From Solirubrobacteraceae bacterium (GTDB lineage: Bacteria; Actinomycetota; Thermoleophilia; Solirubrobacterales; Solirubrobacteraceae), in contig JAJCYD010000017.1 in NCBI GenBank assembly GCA_029263125.1, positions 62,001 through 126,000 on the forward strand: a stretch of DNA of 64,000 nt. The letters run 5' to 3'. Position 1 is the stretch's first letter, and the number at the start of each line of letters is the position of its first letter. This document shows, one piece after another, positions 50,733-62,778 of the stretch. Below the pieces are notes generated by a model that was not told where the DNA came from, did no database searches, and worked only from the letters and a program-made list of their open reading frames with translations. The translations under genes and the position numbers were made by a program.

Positions 50733-52010
50733 TCACGCGGCGGGGTCCGGCGATCCAACGCGTGCACGCATCGCGATCACGGCGTCCAGCACCACACGCG
50801 CGACGTCGGCCTTCGACGCACGAGCGACATGCGTCTCGCCCGTGGCGGTGAGGATCGTCACCTCGTTGTCGGCGGACTCGAAGCCGATGTCCGCGCGAGC
50901 GATGTCGTTGACGACGACGGCATCGACACGCTTGCGCGCGAGCTTCTCGCGCCCGCGCTCGATCGCTCCCTCGCCGTGCTCGGCCGCGAAGCCGACGAGC
51001 GTCTGGTCGGCGCGGCGCCTGCCGGCGAGGCCCGCGAGGATGTCCGGCGTGCGCTCGAGGTCCACGCGCATGCGCTCGTCGGCGGCCTTCTTGAGCTTGC
51101 CCGAGAAGCTGCGCGCCGGCCGGAAGTCGGCGATCGCGGCGGCCATCAGCAGGATGTCGCAGCGCTCGAAGGACGCCGCGCACGCCTCCTGAAGCTGCGC
51201 GGCGGTCTCGACGTCGACGTAGGTCACGCGCTCGTCGCGCGGGAGGGCGATGTTCGCGGCGACGACCGTGACGGCGCCGCCCAGCTGCGCTGCGCGCTGA
51301 GCGAGCGCGAAGCCCATGCGCCCCGACGAGCGGTTGCCGACGAAGCGCACGGCATCGATCGGCTCGCGCGTGCCGCCCGCGGTGACGAGCACGCGCAGAC
51401 CGACGAGGTGCGGCTGCCCGGCCGCAGCGGCCGGTGCGCCTGCCAGCAGGGTCTCGATCGCCTCGAGGACGCCGGCGGGCTCGGGCAGGCGACCGGGCCC
51501 GGCCTCGCCACGCGATGCCAGCCGTCCGACGCCGGGCTGCAGCACGGTCGCGCCGCGGGCGCGCAGCGTCGCGATGTTCGCCTGCGTCGCGGGATGGCGC
51601 CACATGGCGTCGTTCATCGCGGGCGCGACGAGCAGCGGGCAGGTCGCGGCGAGGGCGGCGCTGGTCAGGAGGTTGTCGGCGAGTCCGGTCGCGAGCTTGG
51701 CGATCGTGTTGGCCGACGCCGGTGCGACCGCGAACACGTCGGCGTTGGCCACGAGCTGCAGATGGCTCAGCGGGTCATGGTCGGGAGCGCTCTGCCCGGG
51801 GAACGCCCCGCGCATGGGGTCGCGCTCGAACTCCTCGATCAGCACTGGGGCGCCGGTCAGCGCGGCGAACGACGCGGTGCCCACGAAGCGCGTGCTGGCC
51901 GGCGTCTGGATGGCGCGTACCGCGTGGCCGGCCGCGGTCGCCAGGCGCACGAGCTCCAGCGCCTTGTACGCCGCGATCCCACCGCTGACACCGAGCAGGA
52001 TGCGGGCCAT
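50733..52010 (-). CDS. coaBC: Phosphopantothenoylcysteine synthetase/decarboxylase
   Basis: 425 residues. The N-terminal CoaC flavoprotein domain has GVSGGIAAYKALELV and the PAMNDAMW clamp; the C-terminal CoaB ligase has TAGGTREPIDAVRFVGNRSSGRMG and AIADFRPA...KLKK. Together they make 4'-phosphopantetheine from phosphopantothenate and cysteine for coenzyme A. It follows rpoZ by 18 bases, a common actinobacterial arrangement. Confidence 0.95.
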   Translation of the reverse strand: MARILLGVSGGIAAYKALELVRLATAAGHAVRAIQTPASTRFVGTASFAALTGAPVLIEEFERDPMRGAFPGQSAPDHDPLSHLQLVANADVFAVAPASANTIAKLATGLADNLLTSAALAATCPLLVAPAMNDAMWRHPATQANIATLRARGATVLQPGVGRLASRGEAGPGRLPEPAGVLEAIETLLAGAPAAAAGQPHLVGLRVLVTAGGTREPIDAVRFVGNRSSGRMGFALAQRAAQLGGAVTVVAANIALPRDERVTYVDVETAAQLQEACAASFERCDILLMAAAIADFRPARSFSGKLKKAADERMRVDLERTPDILAGLAGRRRADQTLVGFAAEHGEGAIERGREKLARKRVDAVVVNDIARADIGFESADNEVTILTATGETHVARASKADVARVVLDAVIAMRARVGSPDPAA

Positions 52011-52028
52011 GGCGGTCGGGCGCGCCGG

Positions 52029-52256
52029 CTAGCGGTACTGGTACTTGATCTTGCCGGCGGCGACTTCCTCGAGCGCGATCGTGAGGTAGTTCTTGGAGCC
52101 GGTGTCGACCATCGGGGGCGGGAACTCGTCGAAGGTCCCCTCGCCGAGGTTGTGGTAGTAGGAGTTGATCTGGCGCGCGCGTTTGGCCGCGACGAGAACG
52201 GAGGCGTAGTTGGAGTCGACGTTCTCGAGGAGGCGGTCGATGCGAGGAGAGATCAT
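52029..52256 (-). CDS. rpoZ: RNA polymerase omega subunit
   Basis: 75 residues. ISPRIDRLLENVDSNYASVLVAAKRARQIN is the diagnostic helix of omega, which chaperones beta-prime assembly, and SKNYLTIALEEVAAGKI completes it. ATG at 52256 is chosen for the family start; a GTG at 52286 overlaps the gmk stop and would add ten residues. The order gmk-rpoZ-coaBC is conserved. Confidence 0.94.
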   Translation of the reverse strand: MISPRIDRLLENVDSNYASVLVAAKRARQINSYYHNLGEGTFDEFPPPMVDTGSKNYLTIALEEVAAGKIKYQYR

Positions 52257-52282
52257 GCCCTCAGGGTACCGGGCGGGCCGGG

Positions 52283-52843
52283 TCACTCCGCAGCGGTCGC
52301 CGCATCCACGACCCAGACGAGCTCGTCGACCGCATCCTCGAGGCGGTCGTTGACGACGACGCGGGCGAACTCGCCCTGCGCGTCGAGCTCGCGCTCGGCG
52401 GTGCTCAGCCGCGCCTCGACCTGCTCGGGCGTGTCGAGCCCACGACCGACCAGGCGTGCGCGCAGCGCCTCGCGCGACGGTGGGGCGATGAAGACCTGGA
52501 CGGCCTCGGGCATCGTCTTTCGCACCTGCCTGGCACCTTGGACCTCGATCTCAAGCAGCACCGGCTTGCCCGACGCGCGCCGCGTCTGAAGCTCGGAGCG
52601 CAGCGTGCCGTAGCGCGCGCCGGCGTAGTCGGCGTACTCGACGAAGTCGCCGTCGCAGACGTGGCGCTCGAACTCCTCCTCGGACATGAAGTGGTAGTCG
52701 ACGCCCTGGGTCTCCCCCGCCCTCGGCATCCGCGTCGTCGCGGAGATCGAGAGCTGCAGGTCGGGCATGCGCTCGCGCAGCGAGCGGATCAACGTGCCTT
52801 TGCCGACACCGGAGGGGCCGGTGATGACCACCGCGCGGGGCAC
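52283..52843 (-). CDS. gmk: Guanylate kinase
   Basis: 186 residues. P-loop ITGPSGVGKGTLI, GMP-binding SISATTRMPRAGE and GVDYHFMSEEEFE, and the EYADYAGARYGT region are present. It converts GMP to GDP with ATP. GTG at 52843 gives the normal family length; the frame further up overlaps mihF. It follows mihF by 11 bases. Confidence 0.95.
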   Translation of the reverse strand: MPRAVVITGPSGVGKGTLIRSLRERMPDLQLSISATTRMPRAGETQGVDYHFMSEEEFERHVCDGDFVEYADYAGARYGTLRSELQTRRASGKPVLLEIEVQGARQVRKTMPEAVQVFIAPPSREALRARLVGRGLDTPEQVEARLSTAERELDAQGEFARVVVNDRLEDAVDELVWVVDAATAAE

Positions 52844-52854
52844 GATGGAGCTGC

Positions 52855-53196
52855 TCAGCAGCGCAGCAGCGAGACGAGCTCGTCGCGCTGGCGCTGCGAC
52901 AGGCCGCCGATCGTCTTGCTCGGCGAGATGCGGCACTGCGTCAGGACCTTGTTGACCTTGACGCGCCCGTACTTCGGCACCGCGAGCAGCATGTCGAAGA
53001 CCTTGGCCGTCTCGACGTAGTCCGGCGGGTCGGTCAGCAGCGACTGGATCGAGCAGCGGCCGGCCTTGAGGTCGCGCTTGAGCGCTGCGCGCTTGGTGCG
53101 CACGATGTTGGCCCGCTCGAGGGCGTCCAGGCGCTGGGTGAGCGAACGTTCGGGGGCCGCCGAGTGCTTGGTGGCGGTGTCAGAGAGCGGCGGCAT
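52855..53196 (-). CDS. mihF: Actinobacterial integration host factor (mIHF)
   Basis: 113 residues. The C-terminal helix-two-turn-helix region (about 60-105) has VPKYGRVKVNKVLTQCRIS and SKTIGGLSQRQRDEL, the family signature of mIHF, an essential nucleoid protein unrelated to bacterial HU/IHF. The N-terminus has the extended helix RLDALERANIVRTKRAALKRDLKAG. ATG at 53196 is only 11 bases downstream of a predicted -10, so the mRNA may be nearly leaderless. Confidence 0.95.
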   Translation of the reverse strand: MPPLSDTATKHSAAPERSLTQRLDALERANIVRTKRAALKRDLKAGRCSIQSLLTDPPDYVETAKVFDMLLAVPKYGRVKVNKVLTQCRISPSKTIGGLSQRQRDELVSLLRC

Positions 53197-53207
53197 GCGA
53201 CGGCGCG

Positions 53208-53235
53208 ATACTACATCTTCACTTGTAGGCTGCAA
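53208..53235 (-). promoter_or_regulatory. Predicted mihF promoter
   Basis: On the minus strand TTGCAG (53235-53230), a 16-base spacer and TAGTAT (53213-53208) fit an actinobacterial promoter. The -10 ends 11 bases before the mihF ATG. It would make mihF-gmk-rpoZ-coaBC independent of the pyr operon upstream. Confidence 0.45.
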
Positions 53236-53241
53236 CCTCAA

Positions 53242-54174
53242 TCAGGCCGAATCTCCGGAATTCACATCTACCTCGACCTGAGCTTGAGCCGCGTTCACGG
53301 TGGTCGAGCCTGATCCCGCAATTTGCAGGGATTTCAGCTCCTCCCAGATCCGACAACCGGCCGCCGGATCGCGGAAGCTCTCGGTCCCCACGGCCACCAG
53401 GGTTGCACCCGCAGCAATGAGATCTGCAGCATGCGCGCCCGAGGACACGCCGCCCATCCCGACGATCGGGAGGGATACCCGGCGAGCGACCGCCGCAACC
53501 TGCGCCAGCGCGATCGCCCGGATCGCGGGCCCCGAGAGGCCTCCGGTCACGCCGCCCAGCCAGGGAGCTCCGCTGCGATCCAGCGCCGTTGCCCGCAGCG
53601 TGTTGATCAGCGACACGGCGTCGGCGCCTTCGGTCTGCGCGGCGAGCGCGACCGCCGCCACGTCGGCCGTGTTGGGCGTGAGCTTCACGATCAGCGGCTT
53701 GCCCGTCAGCGGGCGCACCGCGCGCACGAGCGCGGCGAGCGAGCCGGGGTCCGCCCCGATGTCCAGGCCCGTGGCGACGTTCGGGCAGGAGACGTTGAGC
53801 TCGATCGCGGCGACCTCGTCGCGATCGTCGAGCGCCTCGACGAGCTGGGATACCTCGGCGGCCGTGGAGCCCATGACGTTCGTGATCAGCGGCACGCCGA
53901 GCTCGGCGAGCTGTGGCAGGTCGTGTTCGAGATAGCCGTGCAGACCGCGGTTGGGCAAGCCGATCGAGTTGATCATGCCCGCCTGCGCCTCCCACAGCCG
54001 CGGCGGCGGGTTCCCCTCGCGCGGGCTCAGCGTGATGGTCTTCGACACGAAGGCCCCGAACGGGAAGTCGCGCAGCAGCGCGACGCCGAACGCGCGCCGG
54101 GCCGCGATCGCATCGAAGGTGCCCGAGCCGTTGACGATCGGGCGCTTCAGCGTGATGGCGCAGAAGTCGACCAT
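53242..54174 (-). CDS. pyrD: Dihydroorotate dehydrogenase, class 1B catalytic subunit
   Basis: 310 residues. The FMN barrel has NGSGTFDAIA at the N-terminus, IELNVSCPNV with the catalytic cysteine (class 1 base), IVKLTPNTADVA and IVGMGGVSSGAHAADLI. With PyrK it forms the NAD+-linked class 1B enzyme that oxidises dihydroorotate to orotate. ATG at 54174 overlaps the pyrK stop by one base (TGATG). pyrE and pyrF are not in the window. Confidence 0.94.
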   Translation of the reverse strand: MVDFCAITLKRPIVNGSGTFDAIAARRAFGVALLRDFPFGAFVSKTITLSPREGNPPPRLWEAQAGMINSIGLPNRGLHGYLEHDLPQLAELGVPLITNVMGSTAAEVSQLVEALDDRDEVAAIELNVSCPNVATGLDIGADPGSLAALVRAVRPLTGKPLIVKLTPNTADVAAVALAAQTEGADAVSLINTLRATALDRSGAPWLGGVTGGLSGPAIRAIALAQVAAVARRVSLPIVGMGGVSSGAHAADLIAAGATLVAVGTESFRDPAAGCRIWEELKSLQIAGSGSTTVNAAQAQVEVDVNSGDSA

Positions 54175-54976
54175 CAGTGCGCGGGGATCGCGTCCACCCG
54201 GGAGGCGTCGAGGACCGGCCCGTCGACGCAGACGCGGACATAGCCGCCCTCGCGGACGGGCACGACGCAGCCAAAGCAGGCGCCGAAGCCGCACGCCATG
54301 CCGGCTTCGAGCGCGAGCTGCGCGCTGACGCCGCGCTGCTCGCACAGCGCACGCACGGCTTCGAGCATGCGCGGAGGTCCGCAGGCGTAGACGACCGCCG
54401 CGGCGTCGCGATCCAGCTCGGCCGACAGCAGCTCGGTGACGAGGCCGTGGTGGCCGACGGAGCCGTCGTCGGTCGCGACTGCCTGCGGACAACTCGCCGG
54501 CACCAGGCGCGCGCCCTCCGCGTGGTGTGCGTCGCGGAACCCGAGCACCGCCGCGACCGCGACGTCGCCGGCTCCCAGCGTTCCGGCCCATGCCGCCAGG
54601 GGCGGGATCCCGACGCCGCCGCCCGCGAGGATCGCCCGCTGCCCGTCGGGCGGGGCCGCGAAGCCGTTGCCCAGCGGACCGGTCAGCCACAGCTCGTCGC
54701 CGGCGACGAGCCCGCACAGGCGCCTCGTGCCCGGTCCGACCTCCTCGAACATGAAGCTCAGGCCCCCGCTCGCCGCCCCGAGGAACGACAGCGCCCGCGG
54801 CAGAAACGGGCGCTCGTCCTCCCCCGCCCCCCAGCCGGTCGCCGCGGCGAGCATGTAGAACTGCCCCGGCGCCGGCACGGGACCGTCGGGGTCAGCCGCG
54901 TGCAGCACGCGGTAGGCGCCCACGTCGTCGGCGCCGGTCACCGCAACGCGGCGCCGGCCGAACGGCGCCGTGACCC

Positions 54977-54980
<4 letters not shown>
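54174..54980 (-). CDS. pyrK: Dihydroorotate dehydrogenase electron transfer subunit
   Basis: 268 residues. A ferredoxin-reductase-like FAD domain ([15 protein letters not shown]), an NAD-binding domain ([31 protein letters not shown]) and a C-terminal [2Fe-2S] cluster with CGFGACFGC plus a later Cys (VRVC) are all present. It passes electrons from PyrD to NAD+. ATG at 54980 overlaps carB's stop (ATGA). Confidence 0.93.
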
Positions 54981-58091
<3,111 letters not shown>

Positions 58092-58099
<8 letters not shown>

Positions 58100-59300
58100 G
58101 CGCGGCGATCTGCTCGAGGAAGCGGTCGAAGAGGTAGAGGCTGTCGTTGGGTCCCGGCCCGGCCTCGGGGTGGTACTGGACCGTGGCGCCGGCGACGTCG
58201 AGCAGGGTCAGGCCCTCGACCGTGCGGTCATAGAGGTTGATGTGGCTGAGCTGGGCAGCGCCGAAGTCCGTCTCCCAGCGCACCGGCTCGTCGGCGGCGA
58301 CCGTGCGCTCGCCGCCCGGGCCGAGCACCGCGAAGCCGTGGTTCTGGGAGGTGATCTCGATCTTGCCCGTTTGCAGGTCTTTTACCGGGTGGTTGCCGCC
58401 ACGATGGCCGAAGGGCAGCTTGAACGTGTCGAGGCCAACCGCCCGACAGAGCAGCTGGTGGCCGAGGCAGATGCCGAACGTCGGCTTGCGCCCGACGAGG
58501 TCACGCAGCGTGTCGACGACGTAGTCCAGCGCCGCGGGGTCGCCGGGGCCGTTGGCGAGGAAGATCGCGTCGGGGTCGTTGGCGAGGAGCTCCTCCGCCG
58601 AGGTCGCGCACGGGTGCAGCTCGACGACCGCGCCGCGCGCGACGAGGTTGCGCACGATCGACAGCTTGATGCCGGTGTCGATCGCCGCGATCCGCGGGCC
58701 GTCGCCCGAGCCGTGGACGGTCATCTGCGATGGGCTCACGACCCGCGCGAGGTCCAGGCCGTCCATCGGCGTCTCGGCGCGCACGCTGTCCATCGCGTCG
58801 GTTTCGCTCATCGCGCCGGGAAAGACGCCGCCGCGCATCGAGCCGGCCTCGCGGATGTGGCGCACGAGCGCGCGCGTGTCGACGCCCGAGATCGCCGGGA
58901 TGGCGCAGTCGGTCAGCCAGTCCAGCCAGCCGCGCTCGGCGTCGGGCGCGTCTTCGGTGTTCATCGCCGCGCGCATGATCACCGCGCGCGCCCAGATGCG
59001 CTCGGACTCCATCGCCTGCTCAGACACGCCGTAGTTGCCGATGTGCGGGTAGGTGAACGTGATGATCTGGTTGGCGAAGCTCGGGTCGGTCACGGACTCC
59101 TGATAGCCGGACATCCCGGTCGTGAAGACGACCTCGCCGGTGGCGGCCTCCGGCGCTGCGCACGCGACGCCGTCAAAGCGCGTCCCGTCCTCGAGGAGGA
59201 CATAGGCGTTTGGACCTGCGGCCCTCGCAAGCTCGGAAGTCGTGTTTCGTCCTACCGTCCTCGCAAGCTCGGACGTCCGGACGACGTGAGGTGCGCTCAT
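58092..59300 (-). CDS. carA: Carbamoyl phosphate synthase small subunit with extended N-terminus
   Basis: 402 residues. The glutaminase domain has GICLGHQ (catalytic Cys) and [10 protein letters not shown] (His, Glu); the N-terminal domain has [13 protein letters not shown]. It supplies ammonia to CarB. Residues 1-31 precede the normal family start ([13 protein letters not shown]) and consist of two 12-residue repeats, [12 protein letters not shown] and [12 protein letters not shown]. The ATG at 59300 is supported by its overlap with the pyrC stop (ATGA) and by the lack of any legal start between the repeats and the homology. Confidence 0.95.
59208..59279 (-). repeat. Two 36-base SELAR repeats in the carA 5' end
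   Basis: Two adjacent 36-base units (59279-59244 and 59243-59208 on the minus strand) share TCCGAGCTTGCGAGG and a G(G/T)(A/C)...AAAC end, coding TSELAR. The core is the inverse of CCTCGCAAGCTCGGA seen on the plus strand at 59223-59237 and 59259-59273. No other copy is in this window. Confidence 0.7.
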
Positions 59301-60652
59301 GCGGCGCTCAGCAGGATCGACCGCTGGCGGTAGGCGACCGCGCCCGCCGCGACCGTCAGCAGGACACGGCTTTTCAGCGTGCGGCCCGCGAAGCAGCAGT
59401 TCTCCGAGCGGCTCTCATAGCCGGCCTCCCCCACCACCCACTCGGCGGCGAGGTCGACGAGCACGAGGTTCGCCGGCTCGCCGACCGCGATCTGCGGGAC
59501 GAGCAGGTCGATACAACCCATCCCCGCGGTGAGCTTCTCGACGACGAGACCCAGCGACAGCGTACCCGGCAGCACGAGGTCGGTGTAGACGGCCGAGAAC
59601 GCGCTCTCAAGACCGGTCGTCCCCATCGGCGCCCGCTCGAAGGGCACCTCCTTCTCGTCGCGCGCGTGCGGCGCGTGGTCTGTCGCGATGCAGTCGATGA
59701 CGCCGCTGCGCAGCCCGTCGATCAGCGCCTCGCGGTCGCCCGCCTCGCGCAGCGGCGGGTTCATCTTGCGGCGCGTGTCCAGCTCGCGCACGTCCTCGTC
59801 GAGCATCGTGAGGTGATGCGGGCTGGCCTCGCAGGTGACGGCGACGCCCGAGGCCTTCGCGGCGGCGATCGCCTCGACGGACTCGCGCGCCGACAGGTGC
59901 TGGATGTGGATCCGCCCGCCTTCATACAGCGCCAGCGCGCAGTCACGCGCGACCATCGTGGACTCCGAGATGCTCGGGATGCCGGCGACCCCGAGCAGTG
60001 CGCTGACGGCGCCCTCGTGCATCGCGCCCTCGCCCGACAGCGACGGATCCTCCTCGTGCAGCGCGAGCACGCCGCCGCACAGGCGCTGGTATTGCAGCGC
60101 ACGGCGCATGACGCCGGCGTTGACGACCGGGCGGCCGTCGTCGGTGAAGCAGGCGGCGCCGAGCGCGCGCAACTCGGCCATCTCGGTGAGCTCCGCGCCG
60201 TCCATCCCCCGCGTGATGCAGGCGCTGAAGCCGACCGGAATGCGCGCCTCGCGGGCGCCGGCATCAAGCAGCGCGCCGATGATCGGCGCACAGTCCACGA
60301 CCGGCGCGGTGTTCGGCATCGCGACGATCGCGCAGTAGCCGCCGGCCGCGGCTGAGCGGGTGCCGGTCTCGAGGTCCTCCTTGTGCTCCTGGCCGGGCGT
60401 GCGCAGATGCACGTGCGGATCGACGAACGCCGGGAACAGGTGGCGCCCCGACCCGTCGATGACCTCGCAGCCCGCGGGTGCCGCGAGCGAGCCGGGCGCC
60501 CCGATCTCGGCGATCTGCCCATCGCGCACGAGCACGTCGTGCTCGCCGTCGATGCCGGTTCGCGGATCCAGCGCGTGTGCGCCGCGGACGAGCAGGTCGG
60601 CCGAGCGTGTGGGCGCGCAGACAAGTCGGGCACCGCAGTCGCGCGCGCTCAT
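59297..60652 (-). CDS. pyrC: Dihydroorotase
   Basis: 451-residue amidohydrolase of the class I type. FPAFVDPHVHLRTPG carries the first zinc histidines, then EASPHHLTML and IATDHAPHA. The usual carboxylated lysine is not obvious near the metal site, as in class I enzymes that use Asp. It cyclises carbamoyl aspartate. Overlaps pyrB and carA by 4 bases each. Confidence 0.95.
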   Translation of the reverse strand: MSARDCGARLVCAPTRSADLLVRGAHALDPRTGIDGEHDVLVRDGQIAEIGAPGSLAAPAGCEVIDGSGRHLFPAFVDPHVHLRTPGQEHKEDLETGTRSAAAGGYCAIVAMPNTAPVVDCAPIIGALLDAGAREARIPVGFSACITRGMDGAELTEMAELRALGAACFTDDGRPVVNAGVMRRALQYQRLCGGVLALHEEDPSLSGEGAMHEGAVSALLGVAGIPSISESTMVARDCALALYEGGRIHIQHLSARESVEAIAAAKASGVAVTCEASPHHLTMLDEDVRELDTRRKMNPPLREAGDREALIDGLRSGVIDCIATDHAPHARDEKEVPFERAPMGTTGLESAFSAVYTDLVLPGTLSLGLVVEKLTAGMGCIDLLVPQIAVGEPANLVLVDLAAEWVVGEAGYESRSENCCFAGRTLKSRVLLTVAAGAVAYRQRSILLSAA

Positions 60653-61596
60653 GCGAGCTGGCGAGCGGTTGGGCGCGCGGGCCTCTGGCGCAAGCTGGGC
60701 GCGCCGCCGGCGAGCACCTCGTAGAGGACGGCCATCCGCACGACCACGCCGGACTTGACCTGCATCGTGATGACCGCCTGGGGCGAGTCGACGACCTCGC
60801 CCGACAGCTCGACGCCGCGGTTGACCGGACCAGGATGCATGAGCACCTGGCGCGGCCCCAGCCGGCGGCCGTTGATCTGGTACTGGGCGGCGTACTCGCG
60901 CAGGCTCGGGACGAAGTGCTGGTCCATGCGCTCGTGCTGCATGCGCAGGGCGTAGACGACGTCGGCCTCGCGCAGGTCGTCGAGGTCATAGCGCACCTCG
61001 CAGCCCAGCGCCTCGATGCCGCGCGGGATCAGCGTCGGCGGGCCGCAGACGGTGACGTGTGCGCCCATCATCCGGAAGGCGAGCACGTTGGAGCGCGCGA
61101 CGCGCGAGTGCGCGACATCCCCCACGATCCAGATGTTGCGGCCCTCCAGCGAGCCGAGCTTGCGGCGCAGCGTGTGGACGTCCAGCAGCGCCTGGGTCGG
61201 GTGCTCGCGCTTGCCGTCGCCGGCGTTGATGATCGCCGCCGTCGTCCAGCCCGCGACGAGCGCGGCCGCGCCCGCGTTGGGCGTGCGGATGACGATCGCG
61301 TCGGGCGAGTGCGCGGTGAGCGTGAGGACGGTGTCCTTCAGCGACTCGCCCTTCTCCACGCTCGACCCGCTGGCGGCGAAGTTCACGACGTCCGCGGACA
61401 GGCGCTTGGCGGCCAGCTCGAAGGACGAGCGGGTGCGCGTCGAAGCCTCATAGAAGAGGTTGAGCACGGTGCGCCCGCGCAGTGCCGGGACCTTCTTGAT
61501 GTCGCGGTCGGAGACCTCCTCGAAGGCCGCGGCGCGGTCGAGGATGCGTTCGATGTCGTCGCGGGTGAGGTCGGCGATCGAGAGCAGGTGTCTCAT
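60649..61596 (-). CDS. pyrB: Aspartate carbamoyltransferase catalytic subunit
   Basis: 315 residues. Carbamoyl-phosphate site YEASTRTRSSFE, HPTQALLD in the middle and MHPGPVNRGVEL near the end are diagnostic. It joins carbamoyl phosphate to aspartate, the committed step. No pyrI regulatory subunit is next to it. The last ~20 residues are a basic tail. It starts 13 bases after the pyrR stop. Confidence 0.96.
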   Translation of the reverse strand: MRHLLSIADLTRDDIERILDRAAAFEEVSDRDIKKVPALRGRTVLNLFYEASTRTRSSFELAAKRLSADVVNFAASGSSVEKGESLKDTVLTLTAHSPDAIVIRTPNAGAAALVAGWTTAAIINAGDGKREHPTQALLDVHTLRRKLGSLEGRNIWIVGDVAHSRVARSNVLAFRMMGAHVTVCGPPTLIPRGIEALGCEVRYDLDDLREADVVYALRMQHERMDQHFVPSLREYAAQYQINGRRLGPRQVLMHPGPVNRGVELSGEVVDSPQAVITMQVKSGVVVRMAVLYEVLAGGAPSLRQRPARPTARQLA

Positions 61597-61609
61597 CGTG
61601 GATCCGTGC

Positions 61610-62161
61610 TCATGCCGCGGCCGCCGCCGGCTCGGTGATCGTCACGCTGTCCTCGCCGTCGAGCTCGGTGACGCGCACGTAGACGCGCTCGCCGCGGGCC
61701 GTCGGCAGGTTCTTGCCGACGTAGTCGGGGCGCAGCGGCAGCTCGCGGTGGCCGCGGTCGGCGAGCACGGCGAGCTGCACGCGGGCGGGCCGCCCGTAGT
61801 CAAACAGCGCCTCGATCGCCGCGCGCACGGTGCGCCCGGTGAACAGCACGTCGTCGACGATCACGATCGTGCGCGCGTCGACGTCGAAGTCCAGGTGGGT
61901 GGCGTGCACGACCGGCGCTCCGGTGCGCGTGGTCACGTCGTCGCGGTAGAAGGAGATGTCCAGGTCGCCCAGCGGCACGTCGATGTCGTGCAGGTCGGCG
62001 AGCAGCTCACGCAGGCGGGCGGCGAGCACGGCGCCGCGGCGATGGATGCCGACGAGCGCGAGACGATCGGCATCGCCGCCGTTCTCCACGATCTCGTGGG
62101 CCAGGCGCGTCAGCGTGCGGCGCATGTCCTCGCTGTCGAGGACGACCTTCGGGTCGGTCAT
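61610..62161 (-). CDS. pyrR: PyrR bifunctional regulator / uracil phosphoribosyltransferase
   Basis: 183 residues. The PRPP loop IVIVDDVLFTGRTVRAA and the basic RNA-binding face (GIHRRGAVLAARL) are present. PyrR binds UMP or UTP and the pyr mRNA leader; a matching RNA element lies just upstream, so this operon is probably autoregulated. It is the first gene of the pyr operon. Confidence 0.95.
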   Translation of the reverse strand: MTDPKVVLDSEDMRRTLTRLAHEIVENGGDADRLALVGIHRRGAVLAARLRELLADLHDIDVPLGDLDISFYRDDVTTRTGAPVVHATHLDFDVDARTIVIVDDVLFTGRTVRAAIEALFDYGRPARVQLAVLADRGHRELPLRPDYVGKNLPTARGERVYVRVTELDGEDSVTITEPAAAAA

Positions 62162-62167
62162 GTGATC

Positions 62168-62205
62168 TCGTCCTTCCTGGCCTCACGGGACCGGGTTAAA
62201 GGAGC
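62168..62205 (-). promoter_or_regulatory. PyrR-binding leader of the pyr operon
   Basis: On the minus strand the RNA reads TCCCGTGAGGCC (62190-62179), which matches the conserved PyrR-recognised loop (UCC-N-G-N-GAGG). It is closed by CC-GG pairs with a bulged A, as in the family. It overlaps the ribosome-binding AGGAAGGA before the pyrR ATG, so control is likely at translation start, as described for mycobacteria. No terminator follows, unlike in Bacillus. Confidence 0.75.
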
Positions 62206-62224
62206 TGATGGTGCGGTGCGGATG

Positions 62225-62230
62225 AGCCTA
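62225..62230 (-). promoter_or_regulatory. Possible pyr operon -10 element
   Basis: TAGGCT on the minus strand lies about 20 bases before the PyrR-binding element. No good -35 is visible at the right distance. Confidence 0.3.
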
Positions 62231-62292
62231 GCAGCGAGGGCGGCGGCGGCCGGCTCACGCGGGGCGGTCAGCGCATCGGCTCTCGGGCGCGC

Positions 62293-62778
62293 TCAGCGAT
62301 CGTCGATGCCCGAGTCGACGTCCTGTAGCGCCGCCTCGAGCTCGTCGATCACAAGGCGCTTACGCGTCTCGGCGACGGTGTCGCGAGGCAGCTTGGGCAG
62401 CTTGAACGTCGTGATGCCAAAGCGGCTGGCAAGCTCGGCCTGCGCGGCGTCGTATGCCGCCCTCGCCCGGTCCCAGTCGCTGCCCTGCCCGGTGAGCTGC
62501 AGTCGCTCCCCGGCCGAGCTGTAGCGCAGCGTCAGGCGCGCTGACTCCTCGTCGATGTGCGACAGGATGATGTCCATCGAGCGGACGCGATTGCGGCGCA
62601 GGTGCGCGCTGGCCTCCTCGAACGTGTCGACGCTGAAGGGGTCAAACTCCTCGTCGAACACGATCTCGCAGAGCGGCGGATCAAACGGTCCGGCCTCGAT
62701 CGCCGCGCGCGCCGCGACGAAGATCGCGTCGAGATCTCTCCAGTTGGACCACCGTTCGCTGAGCTCGAAGTCGCCCAT
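62293..62778 (-). CDS. Conserved hypothetical protein
   Basis: 161 residues, acidic, with no signal peptide or membrane segment. The N-terminal half (SERWSNWRDLDAIFVAARAA) is followed by EIVFDEEFDPFSVDTFEEAS and an Arg-rich stretch RRNRVRSMDIILSHID, then a helical C-terminus. I recognise no family. ATG at 62778 is used; an upstream frame of 33 codons looks non-coding. It lies 62 bases upstream of the pyr promoter region and is probably separately transcribed. Confidence 0.55.
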   Translation of the reverse strand: MGDFELSERWSNWRDLDAIFVAARAAIEAGPFDPPLCEIVFDEEFDPFSVDTFEEASAHLRRNRVRSMDIILSHIDEESARLTLRYSSAGERLQLTGQGSDWDRARAAYDAAQAELASRFGITTFKLPKLPRDTVAETRKRLVIDELEAALQDVDSGIDDR

